Of a DNA stretch of 30,569 nt, positions 1 to 9,457 are shown piece after piece. Under the pieces are notes generated by a model. The model did no database searches and was not told where the DNA came from. It worked only from the letters and a program-made list of their open reading frames with translations. The stretch comes from Ophiothrix spiculata (lineage: Eukaryota; Echinodermata; Ophiuroidea; Amphilepidida; Ophiotrichidae). Location: assembly GCA_000969725.1 (NCBI GenBank), contig JXSR01S028231.1; one strand, given 5' to 3'. Within the stretch, counting starts at the first letter, position 1. Each line of letters begins with the position of its first letter. A program made the position numbers and the translations under genes.

Positions 1-719
1 CTCTTTGGTCTACATTGGATTTGGATGAGATTAGACCGATTAATGGAAGTGTGCTTTAATTGTGTTTTATTGTGAGTATATGCAGGATCAGCAGAGTTCT
101 GACCAGGTAAACGCTCAGTTCCGAGAATAACAGGGATGTTACGGGGTTTACGGATGCCTCTCTTTCCTCGTTTTCTACAAACTGGCGCTGCCGCACAGCT
201 ATTTGTATATAATTAAATCATCTATAATATCTGCTCTATTTGTAAATAAATTAAATTATTTGTTGATGTTGTATTGTGTATTTACATTGCTTTTGATTTG
301 ATTTCATTTTTTTTTTTTGAGATTTCAAAATATTATATATTCTTGAAACAACATTGTTCACTTAACTGATTCATTCTGATAGAAGGCGTTTAGCGTCATG
401 GTATATCACCTGTGTATCTTAGTAACTCAAAGAAAACGTTGACTTGAGGCTAAGTATTATGTTTCATACTTGAAAGAATACATGCTTTTTGTTGGAGGCT
501 TTAGGCACAGTCACACATTGACGCATGGAGCATTATGGACTCGGTCACACATCAACGTGAAGTGCATAACGTAGATATAACCTACAAACGTTTCACATAC
601 TGAAAACTTGCCAAACGGACGATACCGTATTGAAAGTATACATAAAGGACACAAACCAATGGATAACGAATTTAACGTACTTTTAAGGAACACACGACGA
701 CGAACAACAATTTGATGGC
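1..719. other. AT-rich stretch, no gene recognised
   Basis: No convincing coding frame or repeat boundary is visible. A 21-nt block at 86-106 is preceded by TGCAG and followed by GTAAAC, so it could be read as a microexon. Nothing else supports that reading, and the upstream tract is only weakly pyrimidine-rich. Confidence 0.5.
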
Positions 720-1139
720 TGCTCTGGCAAAATGAGAGGAAAGTCTCAAATTTCAAAATTGAGTTTATGGCGTATTTTAATTCTCTCTTATCTCAGCTTT
801 CGAATGATATATAATATTTCACACTTTCTTTCTCCATTCTTTATATAGAGATCGAATTCCAAAGCAGTCCACTGAATTTATCGCAGTCGAAATTTGCTGC
901 AAATCGATTTCAAAGATACTGATTAATACAGTGTATAATAGCAACGTGCAAACAATTAACCGTAAATAATCGCACTTCCCGGCAAAGTTGACCTTCTAAA
1001 CTTCACGTATAGGTGAACACTTTTGCATGGATGCGTTTTATGTCAAAAAACGAAATTTGACTTTTTCACCCTCTTTTTACTTTAGAGGCCATTTATTAAA
1101 AATGTGCATTTGCGACTTTCCTCTCATTTTGCCAGAGCA
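720..1139. mobile_element. MITE-like element with 32-bp terminal inverted repeats
   Basis: The left end (720-751, beginning TGCTCTGGCAAAATGAGAGG) recurs as its reverse complement at 1108-1139. The outer 26 bases match exactly and the repeat is nearly perfect over 32. The interior of about 350 bp is AT-rich and has no transposase frame, so this is a non-autonomous element of about 420 bp. I could not find a clean target-site duplication, so the superfamily is left open. Confidence 0.7.
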
Positions 1140-1212
1140 TCCCACATATATTAAACAATACAACAATGGAATTGCGTATAACATGCGTGCGTTTCGCTCT
1201 ATACATTAGAGA

Positions 1213-1574
1213 GATTGCGATTTTCACGTACACGTAACGGGATTGAACGATTTTGAAAACAGTGAATTCCGCATGTGTTGCTGCAGTTCACGTATGTTGG
1301 CTTTCGCAAGCAGATGGGAAGTGCGTGAAAATGTCACACAAAAGTTTATGCAAAATCTAAAAATTCCCATTTACGAATTTGTAAGTTTGAAGTTTGCAAC
1401 CCAGAATCTTTACAACCAAATACCATAAAACCTCGGTAAGTGCTGGTAATGTATGTCTGGACATTATTGTTGCATATGATCATCTGTTTTTGACAAAGCT
1501 TTTATTTAAAACATTAGGGGATATCGATTAAGTGATTAGTATCCACGTAAAAGTGTACGTGAATTTCTGCAATC
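1213..1574. repeat. Imperfect inverted repeat, possible decayed MITE
   Basis: An arm at 1213-1233 (GATTGCGATTTTCACGTACAC) pairs with the reverse complement at 1553-1574 with a few mismatches. The arms enclose about 320 bp with no convincing coding frame. The size and layout resemble a short non-autonomous transposon, but no target duplication is visible, so it could be a chance or decayed inverted repeat. Confidence 0.4.
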
Positions 1575-1698
1575 AACGGTGTGCTGTACTGTTCAAGCTG
1601 GTTATGGTTGGCTGACTTTCAATAGAAGTCACGTTTTCGTTTTCGTTGGTGTTCGGGAAATCGAAAAATCTCTAGTGATGTGTGACTAGCCATTAGTA

Positions 1699-2193
1699 TA
1701 ATTGAAAACGTCAGTGTAAGAAAACCCCAACTCCAAAAGCTCCCTTTTGTTAATTTTATTCATAAAATACAAATGCATATAAATCTCTGAAAATGCATTC
1801 ACATCACTAAAAAGTATTTCCATGCTAATATCCTAGTGGCATAATGTCACATTTGACCTTGTAGTTGACTTTTTTTAGACATTAATTGTACATAGTTGCT
1901 ATATTTAAACAGCTAGTACAAGAAAACCCCAACTCCATGAGCTCCCCTCTGCAACTATGTACTAGAAAAAATATATAACAACGTCTAAAAAAGTCACTTC
2001 AAGGTCAAATGTGACACTATGATTGGGATATAGACATGGAAATGCAAATGTGACACTATGATTGGGATATAGACATGGAAATGCTTTTTAGTGATTTGAA
2101 AGCATTTTCAGAAATTCGTATGCGTTAAATTTTACAGGACTCAACAGAAGAGAGGTATTGGAGTTGGGGTTTTCTTGTACTGGCGTATTCAAT
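1699..2193. mobile_element. Foldback-type element, nearly full-length inverted repeat
   Basis: The two halves are reverse complements along most of their length. GTAAGAAAACCCCAACTCC at 1716-1734 matches the complement near 2155-2180. The inner block ATGTCACATTTGACCTTG near 1845-1862 pairs with CAAGGTCAAATGTGAC near 2000-2014. The terminal motif also recurs once more internally, near 1918-1937, next to the fold centre. The whole segment could form a long hairpin. No protein is encoded. Target duplication is not clear. Confidence 0.7.
2006..2083. repeat. Exact 39-bp tandem duplication
   Basis: Positions 2006-2044 and 2045-2083 are identical and both begin CAAATGTGACACTATGATTG. They lie in the right arm of the surrounding inverted-repeat element. 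The other arm has only one corresponding block, so the duplication probably arose after the element formed. Complete identity suggests it is recent. Confidence 0.9.
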
Positions 2194-2823
2194 TCCAACA
2201 AATACACTTTATAATCAATAAAATCGTTTTTGTTTTTAAAATCAGAAAACTTCTTTTGAAAACACGCTAGAGGGAAAATAATTAAATCATGTCAAAAACA
2301 AGGTTCAAGGCCGTTATGAACACGGTTTTATATGATCAGTTTATTAGCGAGAGATTGTGTTTCATACTGGAAGGTTGAAGAACTCTTCGTTGACTTAAAC
2401 ACAGACAAACAAAATTAAACATGAGCGTTTTGTTGACTTGTGATGATATTGATATACCTCTCTTGTGCATCTGAGATTTAAGGCAATAGCTATACATTTT
2501 TTTTTCGAGATACAAATATATCTGACCTAACTTTAAGTTTTCCGTAAATCATTAAACGAATGAATAAAGAAAATCCTCAATGCATAGGGTTTCTAACCCT
2601 ACACCATTCCGTATCCTAAAGTAGTTTTTTAGTGACAAAAAGTATTACCGTTGTAAAAAAATCAGTGTATAAAACAAATAAGTACCAAGATAAGCCACAT
2701 GGCAACTTCCTTGCGTTGTGGCCAAGTATAAGCCTGACGGACCTCTGTTTTGATTTAAATCCCCTTTGAATCAATAATTTTGCTTATATTATTACGTTGT
2801 TTTTTTCTATTAATGGTTCTCCT
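2194..2823. other. AT-rich stretch, nothing recognised
   Basis: No supported coding exon or transposon end is visible. The only small structure is a hairpin-like AGGGTTTCTAACCCT near 2587-2601. Confidence 0.4.
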
Positions 2824-3778
2824 CTATCCAGATATACCAAGATCACTAAAATTGACCAAGGTGTTGCGTAAGTATGACGTCAAAGTACTCCTGGTTTGGA
2901 AAATTACGACTTTTAACAAAAAATAACCACAAATCAAATTTTGGTATACACGCTCAAAACATCGTTTTATTTTGTTATATATATATTTTTTGCTAACAAA
3001 AAATTAAAATAATAATTCTTAATTATTTTGTAAGTTTTTAAACCCTCGTCTACCCAGGGGGTTGTTGCAACCGCCCTAAGGTTTTTTCCGCGCTGCATAA
3101 AAACGCAAAAGCAACCGGCCCCAAGCATTTGGGAAATCTCTTTTACACCCTTTTCAGTCATTTTGATGAAAAAATAAGGGCGGTACCACCTAACATGTCT
3201 AAGGTGCGGTTAGGCTAGGTCGTCAAAGTTCGGGTGTACGGGGGTTGGTGAGGTCCCGGGAAATGTTTAAGTCGTCATTTTGAAAATAATATGCATGCTA
3301 TGAAGCTGAAATTTCAGGGCATGTTAGAATTGTCATTTCCCTAGCAAAAATTGATGACAATCCGTTATTTAGAATTCTTATAGCAAAATTTTGATTTGGT
3401 GGCTATTGTGCCATAATCCTGATTTATCGATCCGGACGAATTTTATGACGTCATACTTACGTAACGCCTTAAGCTGAATTCATACTCAAAACGCAATGCG
3501 TTGCGTTTCCGATAATTTTCACCGCAAACGGCACCGCAAATGAATTCACACTCAAAACGCAAACGGACTGCGGCAGCCGATGACATGAAAACGCAATGGA
3601 AAGTTGAGCTTTGCTCAACTCGGTTTGCGGTGACGCATTCGGTGTTGCGTTTTGGTATCGATTGATCGGAACTCCTCAAATCCTATACTGCACATGCTCG
3701 GTGCGTCGTGCGTTTGCGTTTGCGTCGAGTCTGAATTCAGCTTTAGCTAATTTTTGTGATCTTGACATCGCTGAATAG
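2824..3778. mobile_element. Inverted-repeat element A, right arm split by a MITE
   Basis: The left arm (about 2824-2885) contains AAGATCACTAAAATT and GCGTAAGTATGACGTCA. The right arm is the reverse complement, in two pieces: 3446-3468 (TGACGTCATACTTACGTAACG) and 3746-3778 (GCTAATTTTTGTGATCTTG). The break falls exactly where the TTA-flanked MITE at 3472-3742 is inserted, so the arm was continuous before that insertion. No protein is encoded. Outer ends are approximate. Confidence 0.65.
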
Positions 3779-3875
3779 GTGAATATTTTCCGATATATTC
3801 AAAATATTTAGGGTGGTTGCAACAACCACCCCTTGGGTAGACGTGTTATAAAAATAGCATGGGTAGACGAGGGTT
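3041..3875. mobile_element. Inverted-repeat element B, interleaved with element A
   Basis: The left end, AACCCTCGTCTACCC followed by GGGGTTGTTGCAACCGCCC (3041-3076), matches the complement at about 3808-3875, which ends GGGTAGACGAGGGTT. On the right the GGGTAGACG motif occurs twice, about 30 bp apart. The arms interleave with those of element A rather than nesting, so simple insertion of one intact element into the other does not explain the layout. Confidence 0.65.
3472..3742. mobile_element. 271-bp MITE with TTA target duplication (PIF/Harbinger-like)
   Basis: The element begins AGCTGAATTCATACTC and ends GAGTCTGAATTCAGCT. It is flanked on both sides by TTA (3469-3471 and 3743-3745). Removing it and one TTA restores the right arm of the surrounding inverted repeat, which supports both the boundaries and a 3-bp duplication. 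TTA/TAA duplications are characteristic of PIF/Harbinger transposons; the assignment rests on that alone. The interior is rich in CGCAAACG-like motifs and is more GC-rich than its surroundings. Confidence 0.8.
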
Positions 3876-4815
3876 AGACTTTACATGCTGATATTTTTCA
3901 AAATGGCCACTTGAAATGTTAACTCTTCTTTATCAAACTTTGGTCTATCCTTCTCAACTTAAAATGGTAGCCCAAATTTTGTTTATCACAATGACCATAA
4001 AATATGTAAAAGAGATTGCTTAAATTCTTTCCGTCAGTTGTTAAGTCGATCATGAATTGTCTGCAAGCAGGTTAAGAGCATGAAAACGCGTTGATGTACT
4101 TTTTAAATACTATGGTTGTTACATACCCCGAAGATGAAGTCCCTAGCATTTGTTTGAAATAAATGATTTTTCCTGCACTTCTGCCCTTAACTGTGTAGAA
4201 ATGTTAAAAGCAGTCGTATGTTTTGCGACTTGTTTAGCCTGTAGCAACCTTCTACTCCGTTTGTCTATCATGGTTTCATAGTTTCATTTTTACATGTTCA
4301 CATTGATGAGAATAAATATTTCCCCAAGGGTTTTATTGATAAATCCATAATGGGATTCGGTTACCTGTTTATGTACGTCCTCAGAAATATTCATCAGCTC
4401 TTTTGAAGTTATGTAACATTGAATTCAAACCTTAAAGTACACAATCATGTCGGATAGCAAAACGAAAATAAATGGCAGATACTCATGATTATAGTGTAAG
4501 GGCAATAAATTAATTTTTGACAATAATGATGACACTAAGGTTAATATTCATGTGATGAAACATGTAATACAATGAAACATTTATACCATAAGAAGATAAT
4601 GTATTAAAAAGGTAAATTCTTACTTAACATTTTGGTATCTTTTACAAAATGTGGATTAGCTGATTATGTAAAATTTTACACAATAGTTAAGGAGTTCTAT
4701 ACTACTACATAATCTATGTACAACATTCTGTGAGTGTAGTTATGTAATTATATAAAATATCATACTAGCAAACCTAAACGCATCAAATTGAAGGGCAAAA
4801 AATAGGAACTAAACA

Positions 4816-4885
4816 AGATCTGAACCCCGGACCTCTCATTGGGCGAAGATTTTACCACCAAGCTATTATTAAATACTGGTGCATA
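4816..4885 (-). mobile_element. tRNA-derived SINE head fragment
   Basis: On the minus strand an A-box-like TAGCTTGGTGG (4865-4855) is followed at tRNA spacing by a B-box-like GGTTCAGATCT (4826-4816). The segment between resembles a tRNA anticodon and variable region. The acceptor strands do not pair, so this is not a working tRNA gene. It is best read as the internal RNA polymerase III promoter of a degenerate tRNA-derived SINE. Confidence 0.55.
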
Positions 4886-5351
4886 ATAGTCTCGAAGCAG
4901 CTTCCAGTAGTTAAGATATTGATAAATCTCACGCACGGGCGTCTCTAGCCACCAACATTCCGTTCACATGGAAATTGGCAGATCAGTGTGGCAGTTATAA
5001 CTTCAGAAACATTTCTGCATCGTAGAAGATGAACATGCACAACTCTATCTTGAAAGATGTACAATGTCGCAAATTGTATTTTTGAGTTTACAAATTTATG
5101 TTTGAATATATCATATTAACAACCTTCAAATTATGTTTTTTTATTTATCCAAAGGGAGATAACAATCCAATGCAGTGGACCGCCTTTCAAAAAATCATTA
5201 GCTGTACTAACTCTAGAAATAGCGGGAAAATAATGAAAAATTAACATCAAAGCATAATTGATTCCAGAGTTTGTAGAAAATCATAGATTTTTTTTTGTAC
5301 AGCATACAAAGAAAAAAAAGAATGTTGTTTTTAAGTTGAATCTTTAAGATT

Positions 5352-5439
5352 TTTGTTGTAAAGCGCTGCGGTCGCGTCTTGGCGTGTAACAGCGCTGAAA
5401 GGCCACTTATTATTATTATTATTATTTATTTATTTATTA
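5352..5439 (+). mobile_element. SINE/LINE 3' tail with ATT repeat
   Basis: A small GC-rich block (AAGCGCTGCGG through AACAGCGCTG, 5360-5397) with matching GCGCT motifs near its ends is followed by a run of TTA/TTTA repeats (5406-5439). A structured tail plus short microsatellite is typical of the 3' ends of many invertebrate SINEs and their partner LINEs. No tRNA-like head is obvious upstream, so only the tail is called. Confidence 0.55.
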
Positions 5440-6350
5440 CATTCCAATAGATTTCATATACACACACCTTCTTAAGATTCTCTTCGACCTGATCTCAGAT
5501 GACAGAAGTATACTAGCCTGCAGGACATGTTTTCATAAATACTGTTACCATTTTTAATTTAATCTATTTGCATCTGAGTGGCATTGGCCTCAGCAAATTG
5601 TTACAGTGGACATATCGCATGACCTAGGTGAAATATTGCACACTTTTATGGTTGGCTGCTATTAAGTTAACAAAAATCATAATTTGATAAATTTTTCATC
5701 GTGTGTGTTACTCTTTAACACTAGAAGATCTTCCAATACCAAAATGTGTAGTGCCAGCTGATGTCTCTAAACAGATTAGCTTGGATGTAAACAAAACAAT
5801 ATTTAACATATTTTACTACTCATTACTATTCATGGGTTTTGAGTTCCATCATTAAAAATATAATGTGAGTATAAATATACCAAAATAATCCACACTTTGC
5901 CGTATATTATAAACTTTTCTTTAAGCTCTCTTAAGATGTCAAAATCATTGCAAAATGCACACAAGACGAAGATCTGCAAATTGCCTTGGGCTAGACTGCA
6001 CATGTTACAACATGGCGCTCTTTTCGCGCCTCTTCACAGTTAATGCAGGTAAAAAAAACACCTTGTCTACCTTGAAAGGTGGAGCCGCTGAATCGATTTT
6101 TTACATAATGTATATAAATAAACATATTTCAACATTTTAGATAGCAATTTTCATGCAAAATAAACGTAGGGGCTTTCCCATTTATCTGACTTGAAGTTGA
6201 TTATGATGTATTTTAGTTTCTCAATAAAGTTGATAAACTTATTTTTCTAACTAAAATGTATATATAAGCACTGAGTGGGGATAGGGTTTAATTTTCAAAG
6301 AGCATCAAATTGCTTAGTAGCGTGATCATAGTAATGGAATAACAAAATGT

Positions 6351-7599
6351 CGAATATATCATACGTTCTAGTTTAGGGCTGCTGTCCGCAAAGAATATCT
6401 TGACGAAGGTATTTCATGTTTACTTATAATGTTTTATCCGCTTACACATGACATACTATAATTTTCGAGTATATAGATTATACATTAACCTTGACTATTG
6501 ATTTCACTTTCAGGATCCTCATTCAAAACTGCGATAAGAATATTAATATATATATGTAGTTAATGACTTTTCATGCTTTGATCAAAACGTTCTGAATTTG
6601 GTGTAGTTCAAATCATCCGATCTTGTTCAAATATCACCAGTTTGTGGTCAAGATACGTAATGTTGAATTACACATGATAATTTAGGCTTTCACTGTTAGT
6701 AGCAGCAGCTTTCGTTGAGAGCGCTTCACTGTTCACTTTGCTTTATATCCATAGAGCATTTTATGTTAACGTAGCTGCTAGCTTTAGAAATCTGATCTAT
6801 CATGTGTAACTCATTTTTTGCTACTAAGCATTTTGTTACAATCTGGTAATATCTGAACAAGATCTGAAATATCCAATTTTTTGCGTAAATTTTTAATATT
6901 ACGAAAAAGGCATCACTTTTTTTGTTTGTTAAGAAGACTGTTGAAATGAGATGAAGACTCAATTTCCATGTAACCAATCGCCAACATTTCCTTAAATCAT
7001 AAGAATGAACATGTTACGTATCTGTGAAAATGTGTAATATTTGGGGCCAGTTTTCAGAGTGTTTCTTAAATATTGCTAGCATGTTTTAATATTAGTAAAA
7101 CAAACCTATAAGAGGGCATCAATTTGAGAACTAGCATGAACATTGTACCAACCGTTTCATTTTATTTTAATTTATGGGAGCTATCTCTCTCTCCATATTT
7201 ATCCTGGTTACACCAATGTTTGTGGATTTGTTGATGTTAAATGATGTTAAATAGGAAGTCATTTTAATTTTTAAAACATGGTCTTGGCAGGTATGTAAAA
7301 GGTTGAACATAACCAAAAACCAATTTTATGGCTGGTATCAACTGAAAGTATGGTCACAGTTTATTCATGATGAAGACAAAACTTAAAGTATAAGTATAAA
7401 TAAAAACGGATTTTAAAACAAAAAACCCGAATACTGTAGTAGTTTTCACCTGCATATATACTTGTATTCATTTGTCAATTATCATCACGTCTAGTAAAAC
7501 AACTTACTTCTTTATATCATTATACAAACATTATAAGCTAATAGTAATATCATTAAATACAACAGTTCAAGAGAGTTTAATTTAACCCCTACTGTATAT
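6351..7599. other. AT-rich stretch, nothing recognised
   Basis: Several frames of 80-100 codons occur by chance in both strands, but they have low-complexity, AT-driven composition and no supporting splice sites. No transposon ends were identified. Confidence 0.4.
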
Positions 7600-7851
7600 G
7601 TGATAACTGACCCCGAAAAGGGGGACTTACCGACAGAACACTTTTCGAGAAACTGATGAAAATAGGCAGTAAAAAAATAAAGAAAATAATAAGAATTTCC
7701 AGCAGATTTTCTGTTGTAAAATTTGATCGCCTTGATCAATTTCAACAAGTAAAGTGACATTTCAAAGCTTAGAAAATGCTGTAACAGATGAAATGATAAA
7801 ATCAAAATGGATATCATCTGCAAAGTCCCCCTTTTTTGGGTGAGCCATCAC
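7600..7851. mobile_element. MITE family copy 1 (GTGATGGCTCACCCC ends)
   Basis: The element begins GTGATAACTGACCCCGAAAAG and ends with the complement of GTGATGGCTCACCC. It is flanked by a 4-bp duplication, ATAT (7596-7599 and 7852-7855). The ends carry a small internal hairpin (CCCC, A-rich loop, GGGG). Conserved interior landmarks shared with the other copies are CCAGCAGATTTTCTGT, CTTGATCAATTTCAA and AAAGCTTA. No coding capacity. Confidence 0.8.
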
Positions 7852-8358
7852 ATATTATAAAAGCAATTGTAATCTCATGCCGTGCAATGGCAAGTGACAC
7901 ACGATGTGGAATATGTATGTTGGTTCACAATTTGATGTAATTCAGAATTTATTGTACACAAGCGAAAAGCCAACGCTATTTCTTAATAGTAAAATCAATT
8001 GTTAATTGGGAAGCATTTATGTCAAATCAATTAAGGTACAGACCTTATCATCAAAGCAATCTAGTATCAATTATCTATTTGAATCTAAAACAAGTGTAAT
8101 ACAATTGTGCAGTTTTCCCTTACGGTCAACATGATTTTGACGAATTATCAACAGTAATTTTTATGATGCAATACAAAATATGCCCTTTTATCATCTGTTA
8201 TTTAATCATATCGTTCTGAAATTATGCAGACTTATTTCACATTTCCTATCATTTTCTTGAAATGAAACTTCGCTGGTATTTTGTAGTAAGCACGAGGATT
8301 GTGAATCATGTGAATCAATTTCGGCAAAATGTATTTTCACCTGTAGCGCAAAATCAGG

Positions 8359-8604
8359 TACGAAAAGGGTGACTTTGCGACAAAACAATTTTTAAGAAAC
8401 TGGTGGAAATAGGCAGCGTAAAGTAAAATAATGAACATTTCCAGCAGATTTTCTGTCTGTTTTAAAATGTAATCACCTTGATCAATTTCAATATTTGAAT
8501 AAGGAGTCATTTTAAAGCTTATAAAATGCTGTAACACATAATATGATAAGATTAAAATTGATAATATTATCTGTAAAGTCCCCCCTTTCGGGGTGAGCCA
8601 TCAC
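8359..8604. mobile_element. MITE family copy 2, left end degraded
   Basis: This copy shares the same ordered interior landmarks (TTTCCAGCAGATTTTCTGT, CCTTGATCAATTTCAA, TTTTAAAGCTTA) and the right end GGGGTGAGCCATCAC, followed by ATTT. The left inverted repeat is mostly lost, leaving only GAAAAGGGTGACTTTGCGAC. It is the most diverged or truncated of the three copies. Confidence 0.75.
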
Positions 8605-8635
8605 ATTTTTTACACAGATCACTCAGAACGCATTA

Positions 8636-8912
8636 GGGCGAAACCATAGTCGGCCTCCAAACAAAATTTTCCTACGAAACATTTGGAGGTGACGACAAAA
8701 TGACGAGTGACTCCAAACAAAATAACTTCAACACCGAGTTGAGACCAAATAAAATTTCGCGCTAGATTGCACATGTTATTGAATTGCCATATACATTGGA
8801 CCAAATGTTTGTTACCCGTTCATACTTTATATTCGATAAATATTGGGTGACGTCACGACCATTAATGTTTGGTAGGGAAAATTTTGTTTGGAGGCCGACT
8901 ATGGTTTCGCCC
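8636..8912. mobile_element. 277-bp MITE with long TIRs and TTA target duplication
   Basis: The terminal inverted repeats begin GGGCGAAACCATAGTCGGCC. They match without mismatch over about 37 bases and continue imperfectly to about 47. The element is flanked by TTA at 8633-8635 and 8913-8915. A 3-bp TTA duplication and a G-rich terminus fit PIF/Harbinger-type non-autonomous elements. The interior has extra copies of the CTCCAAACAAAAT motif and no coding frame. The near-perfect arms suggest a relatively young insertion. Confidence 0.85.
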
Positions 8913-8980
8913 TTAGAGTTTTTCTTAACAAAACACAAGAAAGTAATCAGTGCACTTCTGCATGATAATAAAGAAAACCC

Positions 8981-9022
8981 CAAGGTCAACGTTATCGCGT
9001 TATACTTCAATTTGACCTTGGC
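8981..9022. repeat. Small hairpin
   Basis: CCAAGGTCAA (8981-8990) pairs with TTGACCTTGG (9013-9022) across a 22-base loop. It has no T-run or gene context that would suggest a regulatory role. Confidence 0.6.
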
Positions 9023-9457
9023 CTTTTTGTAATATAAATGTATATGAATGGTAAATTGATTTGAAATTTAAAACTCAATATGTTGGTCATTCAAAAGCAT
9101 TTAGTCATAATCTTAACAAATTTGTATTGAATTATGGTAATTAGTCGTAAAGTTTGTGCTCTATTATAATGATTGTTCCTATTTGGACCAAAAAATAATT
9201 GAATAAATCATTACCGATTAATTTACAGTATAATCTCTGTTGAAATGGGCATAGTTCGATGTGTTTGTTGAGATGTTTGTACCAATATTGACATTATTTC
9301 CTCTGGATTATTAGATATGGTAACTTTGGCCTGAACTTATGATGACTTCATTGAAGTAGCTTTAACTAGCAAACCTCTTCACATGCTGGAAAACTTGAGG
9401 TACCCTCAGCCTGCTCAAATTAAAGCGTCTGCTCCGCCTGTCAAGGTTCTAAAGGTG

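Larger units (their letters stand above)
4177..6350. repeat. Copy 1 of an old segmental duplication
   Basis: Two blocks match the downstream copy collinearly. Block 4180-4530 matches 9460-9785 (for example TTCTACTCCGTTTGTCTATCATG against TTCTACTCTGTTCGTTTATCATG). Block 5925-6350 matches 10875-11170 (for example AAATTGCCTTGG, and ATTTTCAAAGAGC against ATTTTAAAGAGC). The offset is about 5.3 kb at the left and 4.9 kb at the right, so one duplication with later indels explains both. No reading frame is preserved between the copies. The intervening stretch holds SINE pieces. Outer limits are approximate. Confidence 0.65.

Noticed and set aside
86-106. 21-nt block between TGCAG and GTAAAC, a possible microexon
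   Set aside because: There is no strong pyrimidine tract, no neighbouring exon and no way to tell it from chance splice-like signals.
4816-4885. A second functional tRNA gene on the minus strand
   Set aside because: The acceptor stem does not pair and the B box is weak; it is better explained as a SINE fragment.
5936-6043. A 35-codon frame starting MSKSLQNAHKTK in the conserved block of duplication copy 1
   Set aside because: The start codon and frame are not kept in the partner copy near 10890-11000, so selection on a peptide is not supported.
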